A stretch of DNA of 64,000 nucleotides from Euptelea pleiosperma (taxonomy: Eukaryota; Streptophyta; Magnoliopsida; Ranunculales; Eupteleaceae), in NCBI GenBank assembly GCA_035048495.1, contig CM068551.1, forward strand, positions 22,074,248 through 22,138,247, written 5' to 3'. Each line of letters opens with the position of its first letter. Within the stretch, counting starts at the first letter, position 1. The notes under the pieces were generated by a model. That model saw only the letters and a list, made by a program, of their open reading frames with translations, ran no database searches and was not told where the DNA came from. The position numbers were made by a program, and so were the translations under genes. Below are positions 42,451-53,478 of this stretch, piece after piece.

Positions 42451-45400
42451 ATGGAAGAGAAGCCCCAAATCCAAATTCCAAGAGTGAAATTAGGAAGCCA
42501 AGGATTAGAGGTAAGCTTTTTCGCTTCTCAAATCTCAATACCCATTTGATGAATTTACCTTATATTGTTCCAACCAGTGACGACAGTGAGCTAAATCTTT
42601 ACCGTCGATACGTATCAATTCCCATCAATTTGGACCAAATGATTCCAACTTTCATCAATTGGATGGCTAGGATTTTCCTACTAGTGTGTGGTTTTATATA
42701 GGCTTTGAAGTTTGAACCATCCAATAGGTTTTCAATTGAAGTTAACAGTTAAGAGACGAGGAAAAGTTTTTGATGCAGTCGATGAGTGTCCCTACAAAGT
42801 GCATTTTTTGGACACACTGACTGCATGGATGTTTAGCACACTCTTTGGCGGATATACACACCCAAAATCAGCTTGATTGCTGATTTCTAGATGTTGGATT
42901 TAGAACTCAAAAAACAAGCTTGAATCCAAAGGCTAGAACCAATCCTAAAAAGTGCTAAAATCTAATTGCCGGGGATATTCATCAAACGGTGGGGCCGGTG
43001 GGCTAAACATTCATGTGGTCAGTAGGTCCCAAAAAATGTGCTACCTACAGAGTCCTTTGCAAATTTTGTCCTCATTGATGAGTTATTTGATTTTCTCTTG
43101 TTTTTTTCCATGGATATTTATATTGTTCTAAATAGAGTTGAATGGGGAAATAGGATTCATGTTGGCGCGGATAATGATGGTTGTACACCGTATCACAACC
43201 ATATGATCCTTAGGCTATGATTGATAAAACTTAATTTCAGCATTGAAAGCTTAAAGTGCTTAATTTAAGTGATGAAAGCTTAAGTGCTTAATTCTTGTAA
43301 ATTTATATCATTTGGTAAAGGTCCTTATGTCTGAAAATTAAGATAAGCGGATGTTTGGTGTTTGAAAATGTTTATTAGGACATTTTTGTAAGTATTTTAT
43401 AGAGTGGATTTTGATACAAGGGCATATTGGGTATTTTTTAGAGAATCTCAGAATTTTTTTTTATATTCTATCACTTACCGCATTTGACTAAAATGTCTCA
43501 CCGCATTAAGTAAAGGAGAAATGACTTTGAAAAAAATCACTAAATTTCAGGTTTAAATTTTAGGTGGTTATCAAACAGTCTGAATGTCCCAGTTTCAAAC
43601 TTAAGGTTTGAAATTAAGTTTTACGAAATGCCACCTTAGACTTCTATTTGAGCCGTTAGCTAGATTTTCTTAGGTGGGAGCAATATCTATGTCTAAGATC
43701 TCTAGAAGCTTCAACCCTATCTGACAATAGAGTATTTCTTGAAACCATGGTTTCAAGTCCCAACCATTGCTAGTAGGTTGACATACTTTACGTGTATAAT
43801 AAGTGCGAATTTTATGAATTTTTTGGAAAAACATATTATATGGCCGAAGTTTACAAAGATTCGGTAAAATTCACATATTTTATGGGGCACTATATTATTC
43901 TCACATTATACACGAATTGTTCTGAATTATAAAAAAATTAGGCTCGCAAAAAATGCAAAAAAAAATTTTAAAATTATTTTATTTTACTTTTTGATGAATT
44001 AAAAAAAAAAAAATCAAATGACCAACCTGAATTATAATTGAACTTTTCCTGTACTGTATTTTTGCCGTATGCAGAATTACTAACTATGGTCTCAACTAGA
44101 AGAACAATGGTACCCACCAAGTGAAACCTCTTTTTTCTTGGTTGTAGAACAATTATTCAATATTTGTGGGTTGTCAAAAATAATTTAGACGAATCAACAA
44201 CTTGACAATGTCGTCATAAAGAATGGAAATTGAAATGACATTACGTCAATTATTGTTAACTTCTTTGAAGACTTTGTTTTTAGATGGGATACCATGTTGC
44301 ATGGAGGAGAGTAGATTTTTTGGCCCATTCACTTCCCCTTTTTTTTTTCTTCTTGTTCTCATGTGTTTTCGGAGGTCATCTTGCCCTCCCTTTGTTGTTT
44401 GCCTTTTGATTTGCTTAATAAAGTTTATACTTATATATATATTGTTAACACTTGAAAATGATCCAATAAAATCATCCACATCCGTGCCTCGTTAATATTT
44501 GGTAGGCAAGTGAAGTAGCATTGTGGGAGGAGGGCTATGTGAGCTGGCAGCCGGTGTAAAAATTTGCCATATCCTTTCATGAATCCCGATCCATGATTTT
44601 GGAGTAGTAGGATTTGTGCGGCCGACCCATATAGTTGGGATAATGCTTATGATAACAACGAAGCGAAGTGGTTACTGACTTGGTGGGTTATAACAGGTTA
44701 GTGAGTGAAGATAAGTTAGTGATGCACTCAAGTGTCCTCTAATTTTATGACTCTTGAAGCCTCAAAATACTGCTTCTTTCAAATTACTCGTCGTATCGAA
44801 TCCAACTTATCTACAACAAATTTCACCGGACCTCCACATTCTAAAGAAAGAAACTCAAAAACCAAGTTGAAGAACCTGAATTTTCATGTGCATTTTACTC
44901 CCTTTCTCCACTCTCTCTTCCCTTTCCTTCTCTCAAAACCTCACAGTTTATGATACACAAAATCCACTATCAATTCCACTGGTAGGAACTCCTAAAACAA
45001 TCTAAATTCCTAATAAGAGGTCACCTAAGTTAACAACTCTCAATACTGTAGACCAAAACTTGATGCATACAAGATATATCTATTAGGACTTCAAATTATG
45101 GAAACTCAATATGATAGAGCCAACAAAAATGCACCTTCTGTTTTGCTGATTGTAAGGGTTCTTCTGTAAATCACAACTGAAAATCAAAGCCCTAAACTCC
45201 AATACCTTTGTTGGTATCTAGAATAAGTAGGGAAATGTATCACACGCAGGTCATTTTCATTAATACTTGCTCGTTCAAATTATCATATCGACCATCAGTA
45301 ATACTTGGGTCTGTTCTGAATTTACCTACCAAGCAAAGGGAGGCTGACTGCATCTAGTGAAGCTGCATATGTCATTTTTTTTTCCTAGGAGACTTGGTGA

Positions 45401-47706
45401 CATTCATACATATCACTGGGAGATTGTACATAAATGAAAATGTGGTGCTTAATTTTTTTTTCTTTTGCAATTTAGCAGTTTATCATTTTATAGAAATTAA
45501 TGTCTTCAAATGAAGATTCCAAAGATCCTCCATTTTCAATTTCTTAATGATATTGTCATTTTTCTTTTTCTCCTATAGGTTTCTAGATTGGGCTTTGGCT
45601 GTGGGGGACTCTCTGGAATATACAACACTCCTCTTTCCCATGAAGCTGGATGTTCAGTAATTAAGGATGCTTTTAATAAGGGAGTAACTCTTTTTGATAC
45701 TTCAGATCTATATGGAGCTAATCATGACAATGAGATCATGGTTGGGAAGGTACTGTTTCGTTCTAAAACTCAAAACACAAGCAAAGAAGAAAGGATTCGA
45801 AGTAGGCAAATTGACTATTGATATACTGTAGAAGCAAACAGGTTGTGTTAAACCTGCTGGAGTAGGGAAGTGTAGATTCAGTAGGGTCTAAACTTTTATA
45901 GGGATATGTTTCTCTTGCAGGAAAATGCTATTCAATTCTGTTTTTATTTTAAATTTCTCGATAGTTTGTTTAATATTTGCAGGCCTTGAAACACCTTCCT
46001 CGAGAAAAAATTCAATTAGCAACAAAATTTGGCATAATCAGGGATGAGGGAGGTAGATTTGAGGTTAAGGGTATGCCTGAATATGTACGCAAATGCTGTG
46101 AGGCTAGTCTTAAGCGCCTTGATGTAGACTATATTGATCTGTACTATCAGCACCGTGTAGACACATCGGTGCCCATAGAGAACACTGTAAGCATCACAAA
46201 CTTCTTGTGGTTACTGTTTTTATTGGTACACTTGAAATTAAACTTATTCTTGATGGCTGATTGGGATTGAAGCTATTTTTGGAAGGTAGATGGGTGAACT
46301 TAAGAAGTTAGTTGATGAGAGAAAAGTAAAGTACATTGGATTATCTGAAGCCAGCCCGGATACAATAAGGAGGGCCCATGCAGTTCATCCCATCACTGCT
46401 GTACAAATGGAATATTCTCTATGGACTCGTGATATCGAGGAACAGATAATCCCGCTTTGCCGGTTTGTTGATATCTTATTCCCAATTGTTTGCATTCTAG
46501 ATATAAATCCGATGTTATAAAGACTAGTAAAGTTTTGAAGGACTTCATGTCATTCGCTAATATGTCTTCCTATCTATTACATTTTTGACGTTCTTTTGAT
46601 ACATCCATGACCAATGTTGCCTCTTAACTCACAGAGAGCTCGGTATTGGGATAGTGGCATACAGCCCCCTGGGCCGCGGGTTCTTCGGTGGGAAGGCTGT
46701 TGTGCAAAGTTTGCCTAAAGATAGTATGTTGGTATGAAATTCCTCTCTTTTTCTTACCATCTTCACCTTATACATGTATGTGATTCAAATAAAATTCAGA
46801 GTAACTTCAAATTCTGTTTATTTGCTTTTGAGGTCTTTTCACATTGTAATTTGGCTTTCTAATCTCATTCTCAATTTCTTGTTGATAGGTTATGCATCCC
46901 AGGTTCACAGGAGAAAACTTAGACAAGAACAAACTTCTATATGCCCGCATTGCAAACTTGGCTGCCAGGCATGGTTGCACCCCTGCTCAACTAGCTCTAG
47001 CATGGGTTCTCCATCAAGGGGATGATGTGGTTCCAATCCCAGGTAAACTGGATTCTCGTTTTTTTTAAGAACACCCTCTTAACATACTATAAACAGGAAA
47101 GTGTTGGAAGGAAAAACACATACTAAATTAACTGAACCGTTTTTCCCATCTTTTTTTTTTGGGTAAGGTAACCGTTTTTACTATCTTTAGAAGTTGAAGA
47201 TTGTTTTGATGGTTTTTTTAACAAATTACCAAGGTTTAAAAGGGACCGCTACAATGGTGGTTAGCTGGCGTTACCGTCATGACCGTTATAGCGTTCATTA
47301 TAAACTTATAACTGATCAATAATGGTCAAAATTAATGGTGTCACTACACATCTAAATAGTAAATAGCAGTTAAAAGCGGTTGAAATCGTCCATTATTTTC
47401 ATCATAATGGTGTCACTACATATAGCTTAAATACCCATATGGTAGCAAAATTTAGGGTGTTTGGTTGGATGCTTAGATCTGATTAATTTATTTTCCTCTC
47501 TTTCTTTGATTGATACAGGGACAACTAAGATTAAGAACCTAGATGATAACATTGGTTCCTTGGAGGTGAAGCTCACACAAGAGGACATGAAAGAAATTTC
47601 TGATGCAGTGCCCATTGATGAGGTGGGTGGCCAAAGAGATTATGACCTCTTCTTTCATTATAATTGGGAGTTCGCAAATACTCCGCCAAAAAAGAGCTGT
47701 TTCTAA
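42451..47706 (+). CDS. Aldo-keto reductase AKR1 (ATB2/perakine-reductase type)
   Basis: Seven exons: 42451-42510, 45579-45749, 45983-46186, 46290-46462, 46635-46731, 46889-47042, 47519-47706; total 1,047 bases, 348 residues, normal for this family. The ATG opens [20 protein letters not shown]. The tetrad is visible as Asp60 and Tyr65 (FDTSDLYG), Lys92 (LATKFG) and His134 (YYQHRVD). Cofactor-side motifs [11 protein letters not shown] and [15 protein letters not shown] are present. Known family role: cytosolic NADPH-dependent reduction of aldehydes/ketones; the substrate is unknown. Intron 1 is 3.1 kb and hosts MITEs and an L1 tail. First of three tandem copies. Confidence 0.92.
42780..43050. 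repeat. Foldback-family member in AKR1 intron 1
   Basis: Left arm CATGGATGTTTAGCACACTC with AAAATCAGCTTGATTGCTG; right arm GGGCTAAACATTCATGTGG. Absent from the matching intron of AKR2, which shares the sequence just before it. Confidence 0.5.
43213..43635. mobile_element. Tourist-type MITE in AKR1 intron 1
   Basis: TTA duplications at 43210-43212 and 43636-43638. The right end ACGAAATGCCACC and the inner CAAACAGTCTGAAT match the copy at 36471-36730. 423 bp, with an inner duplication of AAGCTTAAGTGCTTAATT. Confidence 0.72.
44230..44470 (+). mobile_element. L1 LINE 3' tail remnant in AKR1 intron 1
   Basis: TCTTTGAAGACTTTGTTTTT then AGATGGGATACCATG matches the FEDFVFRW end of the other L1 fragments in this window, followed by a similar T-rich 3' untranslated stretch. 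Very short and decayed. Confidence 0.45.
44480..45578. other. AKR1 intron 1, 3' part
   Basis: AT-rich intron ending in a pyrimidine tract and CCTATAG acceptor. I see no gene or element. Confidence 0.5.
47229..47450. mobile_element. Degenerate member of the CAAGGTTTAAA MITE family in AKR1 intron 6
   Basis: Starts CAAGGTTTAAAAGGGACCG and contains GGCGTTACCGTCATGACCG, the inverted counterpart of the right end of the element at 39290-39532. The far end has decayed; GGTGTCACTACA is repeated inside. Confidence 0.5.
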
Positions 47707-48795
47707 GCACAAAGAACAAGATGAGTATGCCTGTGGGACTGTTTCAAGATTAGCCTAAATAAGTGATTAATGTTTATGAATTATGCCGCTTATTTTATTG
47801 GGTCCATTTTTTCGGGAGCCCATTGGGCTTTTAAGAATTTCGAGAAACTTGGAAGATTATGGTTACCAATAAGAGCCCCTTAGGCTGGGTGAAGCTCACT
47901 CAGAGCCCATTTGGAGACTCAAGTATGTGGGGCAAGCTTGGCCTGGGCCTGACATGGGCCGAAGCAATATAGCAGAGACGCAGCTTCGAATTTACAGGAC
48001 TTTGAGCCACTTACAGATTCGAGGCAGCATTTTCTGCACCTAGGCCTAAGTTTGTGAATACATGAGGCTAGCTCAGGCCCATGTCATTTAGTTAATGGGC
48101 TTTAAAAATTTAACTGAATTTTTTTTTGGCAATGTGGTTCAGGCTTGGACAGCTAGAACAGATAGGCAGGCAAATGCGGGCTATATCCACAGAAAATAAC
48201 TAGAATGATGAATGATCATGATGATGTTTAGTTCCCACTAGAGAATGACACAATCGGCAATCAGCTGCGTTTGAGTAGACCTATGGCCCACAACAGGTGC
48301 TGTGATCCTAACGTCATAGCCGTTGGATAGTATTGTTGAGATGCATGTCAAATAGGGCAAAAGTTTGAGCTGACACTCATCTTGAGTACTACTAACAATC
48401 ATAGGTAATTAAGGACCGTTACTTGTTTGGATGGACCAAAAATGTACTCATTATTTGAAACAAACCAGTGGGCCGCACGTGCGTTGTTTGCGAGTGATTG
48501 TATGGGCCTCTTTAGAAGAAGTGACAAAATAAGAAAGTTTCAATCGAACGAGAATTTGAAAGATTAGTTTAGGAGTTGTTGTGACATAGAGAGTAATTAA
48601 AGTTGTTATTAAGAAAATATTTTGAAAATATGAAAACCATGGCATAGTAAGTAATTAAGAGCTTGGGCTCCTAGGACCCCCTTTTTCTAACCCTTCTCGG
48701 TGTTCGCGTGCTCGGCTGTGGATAGCACGCCGTGGATTTCACGAATCTAACCAACGGTGGTTGTGAGCACCCCAAAAAGTGACCCAGCTCGGCCA
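47707..48795. other. AKR1 3' flank
   Basis: 3' untranslated and downstream region. The stretch from about 47830 to 48160 (GGGGCAAGCTTGGCCTGG, GCAATGTGGTTCAGGCTTGG) is repeated downstream of AKR2 at 54380-55045, so the tandem duplication included the 3' flank. A fragment CCGTGGATTTCACGAATC (48731) belongs to another dispersed inverted repeat. Confidence 0.6.
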
Positions 48796-49200
48796 GAGTA
48801 AAACTTGTGTCACAAGATGTTGTGACGGAAGCTGGTCACAGCACTCAATATGAGCCACGTGGCACACGATCAGAGGGCTATGACCGTATGCATGTTTGGC
48901 CAGTCCCTCGGTGGACCTACGAACCAAAAATCAGCCTGATTAGTTATATATAACCTTGGGATTTTTGCATCCAAATAACGCTCAATAATGCTCAAATTTC
49001 TAACGTTAAACTCAACCCATGAAAATAACTTCAATCGAATCGGTTAGAAATTACTAATCAATCTGATTTTTTGTGTACCGGTCCACCGAGGGACTGGCCA
49101 AACATCCATACGGTCATTGTTCTCTAATAACATGCCACGTGGCTCGTATTGAATGCTGTGACCGGCTTCCGTCACAACATCTTGTGACACAAGTTTTGCT
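48796..49200. mobile_element. MULE-like foldback MITE between AKR1 and AKR2
   Basis: Starts GAGTAAAACTTGTGTCACA and ends TGTGACACAAGTTTTGCT. The arms continue through GATGTTGTGACGGAAGC and carry GCCACGTGGC on both sides. It has the same core as 41733-42105. The target duplication is not readable. Confidence 0.68.
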
Positions 49201-49540
49201 GGGTGCTGACAACCACTGTTGGAATGGCCGAGCACACGAACATCGAGGGGTCAGAAAAAAGGGGGTCTCCGGAGGTGAGTGTTGTGTGAGATTGTGAGGG
49301 TCGTGTGATAGGCGTGTCCCGACTCCCGACTCCCGACTCCCGACCCTAATTTTGGCTTTAAAGTAATAATAAATAAATATATCCTCAACTCCTCGGTGGG
49401 TGGCTGTATATGCCACATGGAAACCACCGACCGTATGGATGCTTGGCCCATCCATTGATGGACCTACCGATCAAAACTCATCCTGATTGGGATCTGTAGC
49501 TATTGGATTTGAATAACCCAAATGTGGCTTCAATCCCAGG

Positions 49541-49721
49541 GAGTAAAACTTCTGTCACAACGGGATTGCAAATCACACAATACACAGCCAATGAGTTCTC
49601 GGTACGTACACCTAAAAAGCAAAAGCACATGGGTACGTTGCAAAAGCACTTGTGTACGTGCCGAGAACTCATTGGCTGTGTTTTGTGTGATTTACAATTT
49701 CGTGTGATGGAAGTTTTACTC
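49541..49721. mobile_element. Compact foldback MITE with GAGTAAAAC ends, unrelated core
   Basis: Duplications ATCCCAGG at 49533-49540 and 49722-49729. The ends are GAGTAAAACTTCTGTCACA and TGTGATGGAAGTTTTACTC. The arms GCCAATGAGTTCTCGGTACG and its near-complement GCCGAGAACTCATTGGC form a long hairpin. The core differs from the G-box foldbacks although the termini are alike. Confidence 0.72.
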
Positions 49722-50437
49722 ATCCCAGGGACAAAAATCAGTTTACGAAAAAAAGCGTCCAGCTGTAAATTACCAATCAAGCTGATTTTTGGTCAATTTG
49801 ATGGTCCACCAAAGGATGCGACAGGTCACCAAGAGTGTGACACGGGTGATATAATACAGCCGCCAATGAGGAAATATGTAGTCTTATATATTTCGTGAGA
49901 GCTCTTGAACGTTGAAACTTGAAACTGAGCTGCTTTTACAGAGCAAAGAATGGAAGAGAAGCCCGAAATCCCAATTCCAAGAGTGAAATTGGGAAACCAA
50001 GGATTAGAGGTATGGCTTTTCTTTATCTCAGATCTCAATACCGATTTCATGAATTTAGTTCCATCAATTGGATGGCTAGGATTGTCTGGTTTTATAGGCT
50101 AGGACCCATCCAATAGGTGTCCAATTGAACTGTTGATGGTTGAGAGGACGATGATGTGCATGGGTTGAAAATGAAAATGTAATTTCCTTGATGATATATA
50201 TTGCCATTTTTCTTTTTCTCCGAACAGGTTTCGAGATTGGGTTTTGGCTGTGGGGGACTCACAGGAGTATACAACATTCCTCTTTCCCATGAAGCTGGAT
50301 GTTCAGTAATTAAGGATGCTTTTAACAAGGGAGTCACTCTTTTTGATACATCAGATATCTATGGAGCTAATCATGACAATGAGATCATGGTCGGAAAGGT
50401 ACTATCTAGCTCCTTCTTAAGGGATTCCAAGTAAGAC

Positions 50438-50834
50438 GCGTAAACCTTCGTTCACACCATGCTGTGAGCGAAGCCGATCACAGCCCGCAATACGGGATAC
50501 GTGACACACTCTTAGAGGGCGCTGACTGTATGGAAGTTTGGCCAATCACTAGGTGGACCTACAACCAAAAATAAACCTGATTTCTAAGCGTTGGATTGAA
50601 GTTATTTTTATGGGTTGATTTTAACCCTAGGAATTTGAGCATTATTGAGCGTTATTTAGGTGCAAAGATCCAAAGGTTGTAAATCATTAATCAGGCTGAT
50701 TTTTGATTTTCAGGTCCACCGAGGGACTGGCCAAACATTCATACGGTCCGCACCCTCTAATAGTGTGCCACATGGCTTGTATTGCAGGCTGTAATCGGCT
50801 TCGCTCATAGCATGGTGTGAGCGAAGGTTTACTC
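50438..50834. mobile_element. MULE-like foldback MITE in AKR2 intron 2
   Basis: 9-bp duplications AAGTAAGAC (50429-50437) and AAGTACGAC (50835-50843) with one change. The ends are GCGTAAACCTTCG and CGAAGGTTTACTC. Long inverted arms with GAGCGAAGCCGATCACAGCC-like sequence and the shared GTTTGGCC / GGCCAAAC core. 397 bp. Confidence 0.75.
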
Positions 50835-50859
50835 AAGTACGACAGTAGATTATTTGAAT

Positions 50860-51125
50860 ATAGGCTCAGAATCCGAGGACTCCCTTCTCGGACCCCTCTC
50901 GGAAGTCAGACTAGGGGACTAGGGGCCGTGGATTTCGAAAATCCAACGGTGGTTGATAGCGCTGTAGTGAATGCCAGCTCAGCACTCTCAACCACCGTTG
51001 GATTCTTAGAATCCATGGCCCAGAGAAGAGGGAACAGAAAAAGTGAGACTCTTGAGCTCGACCCTTTGATATATTGTAGAAATTATTGTTGGAGCATGTT
51101 GTTTGGCTATGTGACCAGCACTGAG
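50860..51125. repeat. CCGTGGATTTC inverted repeat and SMART-LTR scrap in AKR2 intron 2
   Basis: GCCGTGGATTTCGAAAATCC (about 50927) faces AACCACCGTTGGATTC (50990) as an imperfect inverted repeat; relatives are at 48731 and 55920-56040. At 51085-51121 GTTGGAGCATGTTGTTTGG and GTGACCAGCAC match the start of the SMART-like LTR at 7674. Confidence 0.5.
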
Positions 51126-51504
51126 TAAAACTGTAAAAGTTTATAGGAAGTTTAGATTTAGTAGGGACTGAATGTTTTATAAGGTTTAATTGCCAGTCAA
51201 TTCAGTTTCTTATTTTAGATTTTTCGAAAGTTTGTTTAATATTTGCAGGCCTTGAAACACTTTCCTAGAGAAAAAATTCAATTAGCAACAAAATTTGGGT
51301 TATTTGTGCTCGAGGCAAATCAATATGGGGTTAGAGGTACCCCCGAATATGTACGCAAATGCTGCGAGGCTAGTCTTAAGCGTCTTGATGTAGACTATAT
51401 TGATCTGTACTATCAGCATCGTGTGGACAAATCGGTGCCGATAGAGGACACTGTAAGCATCATAAAATTTTTGTGGTCACCATTTTTAAGAATTGTTACA
51501 CTTA

Positions 51505-52103
51505 GGGGGTGTTGGATCCCCATTTTTCAAAAACTATTAATTTCAAAAAAAAAAATTTTCTGAAATTATATTTTTGAAAATGTGTTTTTTTTGTAAAAGG
51601 TCATTTGGTTCATCATTAATGCTAAATATCTTTATCTTCTCTTAGTGGTCCCTACCACTACGATGTCTTTATTTTTTAGAAAGGGCCTTCTACCAAAAAC
51701 TATTTCTTTGTTTATTATATTCATTGAGCTAGCAAAATTTTAATTTTTTTTTTTTGTACTTAAAAACAGCTTTTAGCTATTTTTTATATAAAAGACTTTT
51801 TGGCTTAAATTTTAGGGAATAAATGCTTTTTAAAAAAATGGTCATCCGAAGAATCTATTATTTTGGAACAAGTCTTTTGTGGAAAAAAGAAATTTTCAAG
51901 TCTAAAAATGGCAATCCAAACTAAGTTTTTAAATTTCAACAGAAACGCCAAAATTCAGTTTCTGTGAGTACCTAAATCCCTGAAATATAGCTTTCTAAAG
52001 CGAAATCCACCAAATTTGAAAATTTCAGCTGAAATTTTGGTTTTGGACATCACCGAAATGGTTACTGAAACCGAAATTTAAAACCTTGATCCAAACACCC
52101 CCC
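51505..52103. mobile_element. Tourist-like MITE in AKR2 intron 3, host to a nested hAT MITE
   Basis: TTA duplications (51502-51504 and 52104-52106) flank GGGGGTGTTGGATCC and ATCCAAACACCCCCC. The right end is only 15 bases beyond a nested element. Removing the insert leaves a continuous MITE. Confidence 0.7.
51922..52088. mobile_element. hAT-type MITE nested at the end of a Tourist-like MITE
   Basis: A perfect 8-bp duplication ATCCAAAC (51914-51921 and 52089-52096). The left end TAAGTTTTTAAATTTC has decayed; the right end CCGAAATTTAAAACCTTG is typical. The body repeats GAAA(C/T) and CCGAAAT words. 167 bp. Confidence 0.75.
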
Positions 52104-52599
52104 TTAATCTTGATGGCAATTGGTTTTGAAGCTATTCTTTGCAAGGTAGATGGGGGAGCTTAAGAAGTTAGTTGAAGAGGGAAAGATAAAGTACATTGGA
52201 TTATCTGAACCCAGCTCAGACACAATAAGAAGGGCCCATCAGGTTCATCCCATTACTGCCGTACAAATGGAATATTCGCTATGGACTCGTGAGATTGAAG
52301 AACAGATAATCCCGCTTTGCCGGTTTGTTGATATCTTGCTCCCTCATTGTTTGCACTCTTGAAATAAATCCCCATTGTTATAAAGACCAGGAAAGCTTTT
52401 CAAGAAAGTGAAGACTTTGTTTTGAAGGTCTTTGAATTGGTTTTCAAACATATAGGCATCTCGAGATAATTCAGGAAGTTTATTTGGGACTTAGGCCCTG
52501 TGTGGTGATCAACAAAAAGTTTTGCAGAAAAAAGGATCTGTTAAATTAAATGTCTTGTATTATGCATGAAGTACTATCATGCAGGGATTATATTGTTAA

Positions 52600-52913
52600 T
52601 TGAGGCACAACTTTCGCAGGTCCAACTCTGCGCTGAGTTGGTTGGGAGGTTGCAAGGAGGCAGTGCCCCCGGCTGCCAGATTTAATGTAGTTTGTACAGA
52701 TCTGCACAGTTTATGTTAGGGTACAATTTGTACCGGGGTTACTTTGGGCATTTTTTTGTCTCAGAGATTTCTATGTATTCTCAAAAGGACCATTGGGGTT
52801 TCACTTGTACATTAAGAGTGAGGGGGAGGAAACTATTACAACCCTAATTCTTTAGAGATAGTGAAAGAGCTCTTCCCACCCGTAGATGCAGGTGCATTGC
52901 CAAATCACATAAA
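52600..52913 (+). mobile_element. Probable solo or truncated LTR in AKR2 intron 4
   Basis: The end region reads CCCTAATTCTTTAGAGATAG, CCCGTAGATGCAGG and CAAATCACATAAATTT, word order typical of the 3' part of plant LTRs. No partner LTR, primer site or clear duplication is seen, so this is tentative. Confidence 0.4.
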
Positions 52914-52921
52914 TTTACTAT

Positions 52922-53478
52922 CAGGGCCGGCTCTATGTTAAGGCCATTAAGGCGGTCGCCTAAGGCCCCTTTGTGAGAGAAGGTCCTCAGCCCAGGTCCC
53001 ACAAACCATATAGTTTTTTAGCCACCCCTTATTGGATATACAAACCAAAAATCAACCTGATTGATTATCTCAACCCATAGATTTTAGTACTTTTTTAGGA
53101 CATGTTTCTAGCCGTTGGATTAGGTATATTTTTTTGGGTAGTAAATCCAATGTCCCAATGGCTAGAAATCATCAATCAAGCTGATTTTGGTGTGTTTAAC
53201 CACCAATAGGTGGGCTGAACATCCATGCAATCATTGGGCCCCAAAAATGATCTATATAGGGCTATGAGAGTCCTCAGCATTGACTACGCCTCGAGTCATC
53301 AGTGATCTAAGCTGTTTTTTCGTAGTTTTTGATTATGAAGAATATTTTTTATATAAAGATTCCAATAATATAGAGTTTAATTTTTTAATTAATACCATAT
53401 ATATTAATATACTAAATATAAAAAAGGCCTTATATAGAGTTTTCGCCTTAGACCTCAACTTGTAGCGACACGGCCCTA
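52922..53478. mobile_element. hAT-type element with GGGCCG ends in AKR2 intron 4
   Basis: Flanks TTTACTAT (52914-52921) and TTTATTAT (53479-53486) match at 7 of 8. The ends are CAGGGCCGGCTCTATG and AGCGACACGGCCCTA. AAGGC(C/G) and GCCTTA words lie in both subterminal zones. It contains a foldback-family fragment (about 53000-53270). Confidence 0.65.

Noticed and set aside
44223..44495. 90-codon open frame in AKR1 intron 1
   Set aside because: Begins in an L1 3' remnant and continues into T-rich untranslated sequence; no independent gene evidence.
46732..46888. Retained-intron reading of AKR1 intron 5 as a coding variant
   Set aside because: The intron has stops in the AKR frame and AKR2 shows the spliced sequence at DNA level.
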